A stretch of 5,182 nucleotides of DNA from Actinomycetes bacterium (GTDB taxonomy: Bacteria; Actinomycetota; CALGFH01), in contig JASLBL010000159.1 of assembly GCA_030146615.1 (NCBI GenBank), positions 1 to 5,182 of the forward strand, read 5' to 3'. The translations under genes and the position numbers were made by a program. The notes beneath the pieces are model-generated. The model did not search any database. It was not told where the DNA came from and saw only the letters and a program-made list of their open reading frames with translations. Below are positions 4,879-5,182 of the stretch, piece by piece. Position 1 is the stretch's first letter. Each line of letters opens with the position of its first letter.

Positions 4879-5151
4879 ATGGTACGGGTATACTTCCAGA
4901 ACGGCGGCGAGGCGACCTTGCACACGGCGACGACGGTTAAGGGGGGGCACTTCCCCAACTCGGAGACCCCAGGCATCGTGTGTCTCGACCACGAGGGGGG
5001 GGAACTCGGCCACTTCAGGAACGACCAGATCGTCGGGTATGAGATCGAGCCACTCGGGACGCAGCGCGTGCTAAACTATCCGCGGCGCCGACACAATCGT
5101 GTCGAGGTCTCGGAGCAGACCCACGGGTGTGTTTCGCTCATCTTCCTGTGA
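4879..5151 (+). CDS. small uncharacterised protein
   Basis: This 90-aa protein has no family I recognise. The first two thirds look like a compact, mainly beta fold with alternating hydrophobic residues: MVRVYFQNGGEATLHTA, PGIVCLDHEGGELGHF and NDQIVGYEIEP. The last 30 residues, from about LGTQRVLNYPRRRHNR, are basic and less regular, ending CVSLIFL. There is no signal peptide or clear membrane helix. ATG 4879 is chosen because GGAGGT lies 5 nt upstream. The same frame has an ATG at 4849, which adds MPTGGARRCE. If transcription starts at 4847-4849, that longer 100-aa form could be made from a leaderless message. The gene carries runs of G7 (4941-4947, Lys-Gly-Gly) and G8 (4995-5002, Glu-Gly-Gly-Glu), which are prone to slippage and to sequencing error. 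The less regular C-terminal part could therefore be a shifted frame. It is divergent from the DUF6653-like gene. A leftward frame (4765-5013) overlaps it but lacks an SD. Confidence 0.68.
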   Translation: MVRVYFQNGGEATLHTATTVKGGHFPNSETPGIVCLDHEGGELGHFRNDQIVGYEIEPLGTQRVLNYPRRRHNRVEVSEQTHGCVSLIFL

Positions 5152-5182
5152 TGCCAGCGCCACACCCCAAGGGTTTGGTGAG

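Noticed and set aside
4765..5013. An 82-codon leftward frame over the right-hand small gene.
   Set aside because: It has no good SD, whereas the rightward frame has a strong one. It would also run into the divergent promoter region.
5157..5182. Imperfect hairpin (CACCCCAA with TTTGGTG) after the small gene as a terminator.
   Set aside because: The stem has a mismatch or bulge and the window ends before any tail can be judged.

Overview
The window looks like chromosomal DNA of a high-GC Gram-positive bacterium (Actinomycetota-like). The evidence is high GC by eye, strong G/C preference at third codon positions, GTG starts, purine-rich Shine-Dalgarno (SD) sites, long antisense shadow frames, and an IS5-type transposase of a sort I associate with Streptomyces and relatives. 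No genus can be named from the sequence.

Layout. Positions 101-554 (+) hold a decayed IS5-family transposase: the N-terminal part is missing and one extra base breaks the frame near 149. It runs tail-to-tail into a leftward pair of genes: a LuxR-type regulator with TPR-like repeats (3197 to 1569) and, 123 bp downstream, a class I SAM-dependent methyltransferase (1445 to 579). Further right, still leftward, are a 57-residue two-helix membrane protein that is easy to miss because it is so short (3477 to 3304), a short single-stranded DNA-binding protein (3883 to 3548), and a membrane protein resembling the DUF6653 family (4722 to 4318). At the right end a small uncharacterised gene (4879-5151) runs rightward, divergent from the DUF6653-like gene. 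The 434-bp gap at 3884-4317 has no convincing gene but holds several perfect inverted repeats.

How the genes may work together. The regulator and methyltransferase share a strand and may be one transcription unit, but nothing in the sequence gives a substrate or signal. The ssb gene and the 57-residue gene could be read together (70-bp gap). The DUF6653-like gene and the right-hand small gene share a divergent intergenic region. I see no CRISPR array, tRNA, rRNA or recognised defence cassette, and nothing that I can honestly call a new system. The less ordinary points are the overlooked 57-residue membrane protein, the duplicated SD and two possible starts of the right-hand small gene with its G7 and G8 runs, and the cluster of palindromes upstream of ssb.
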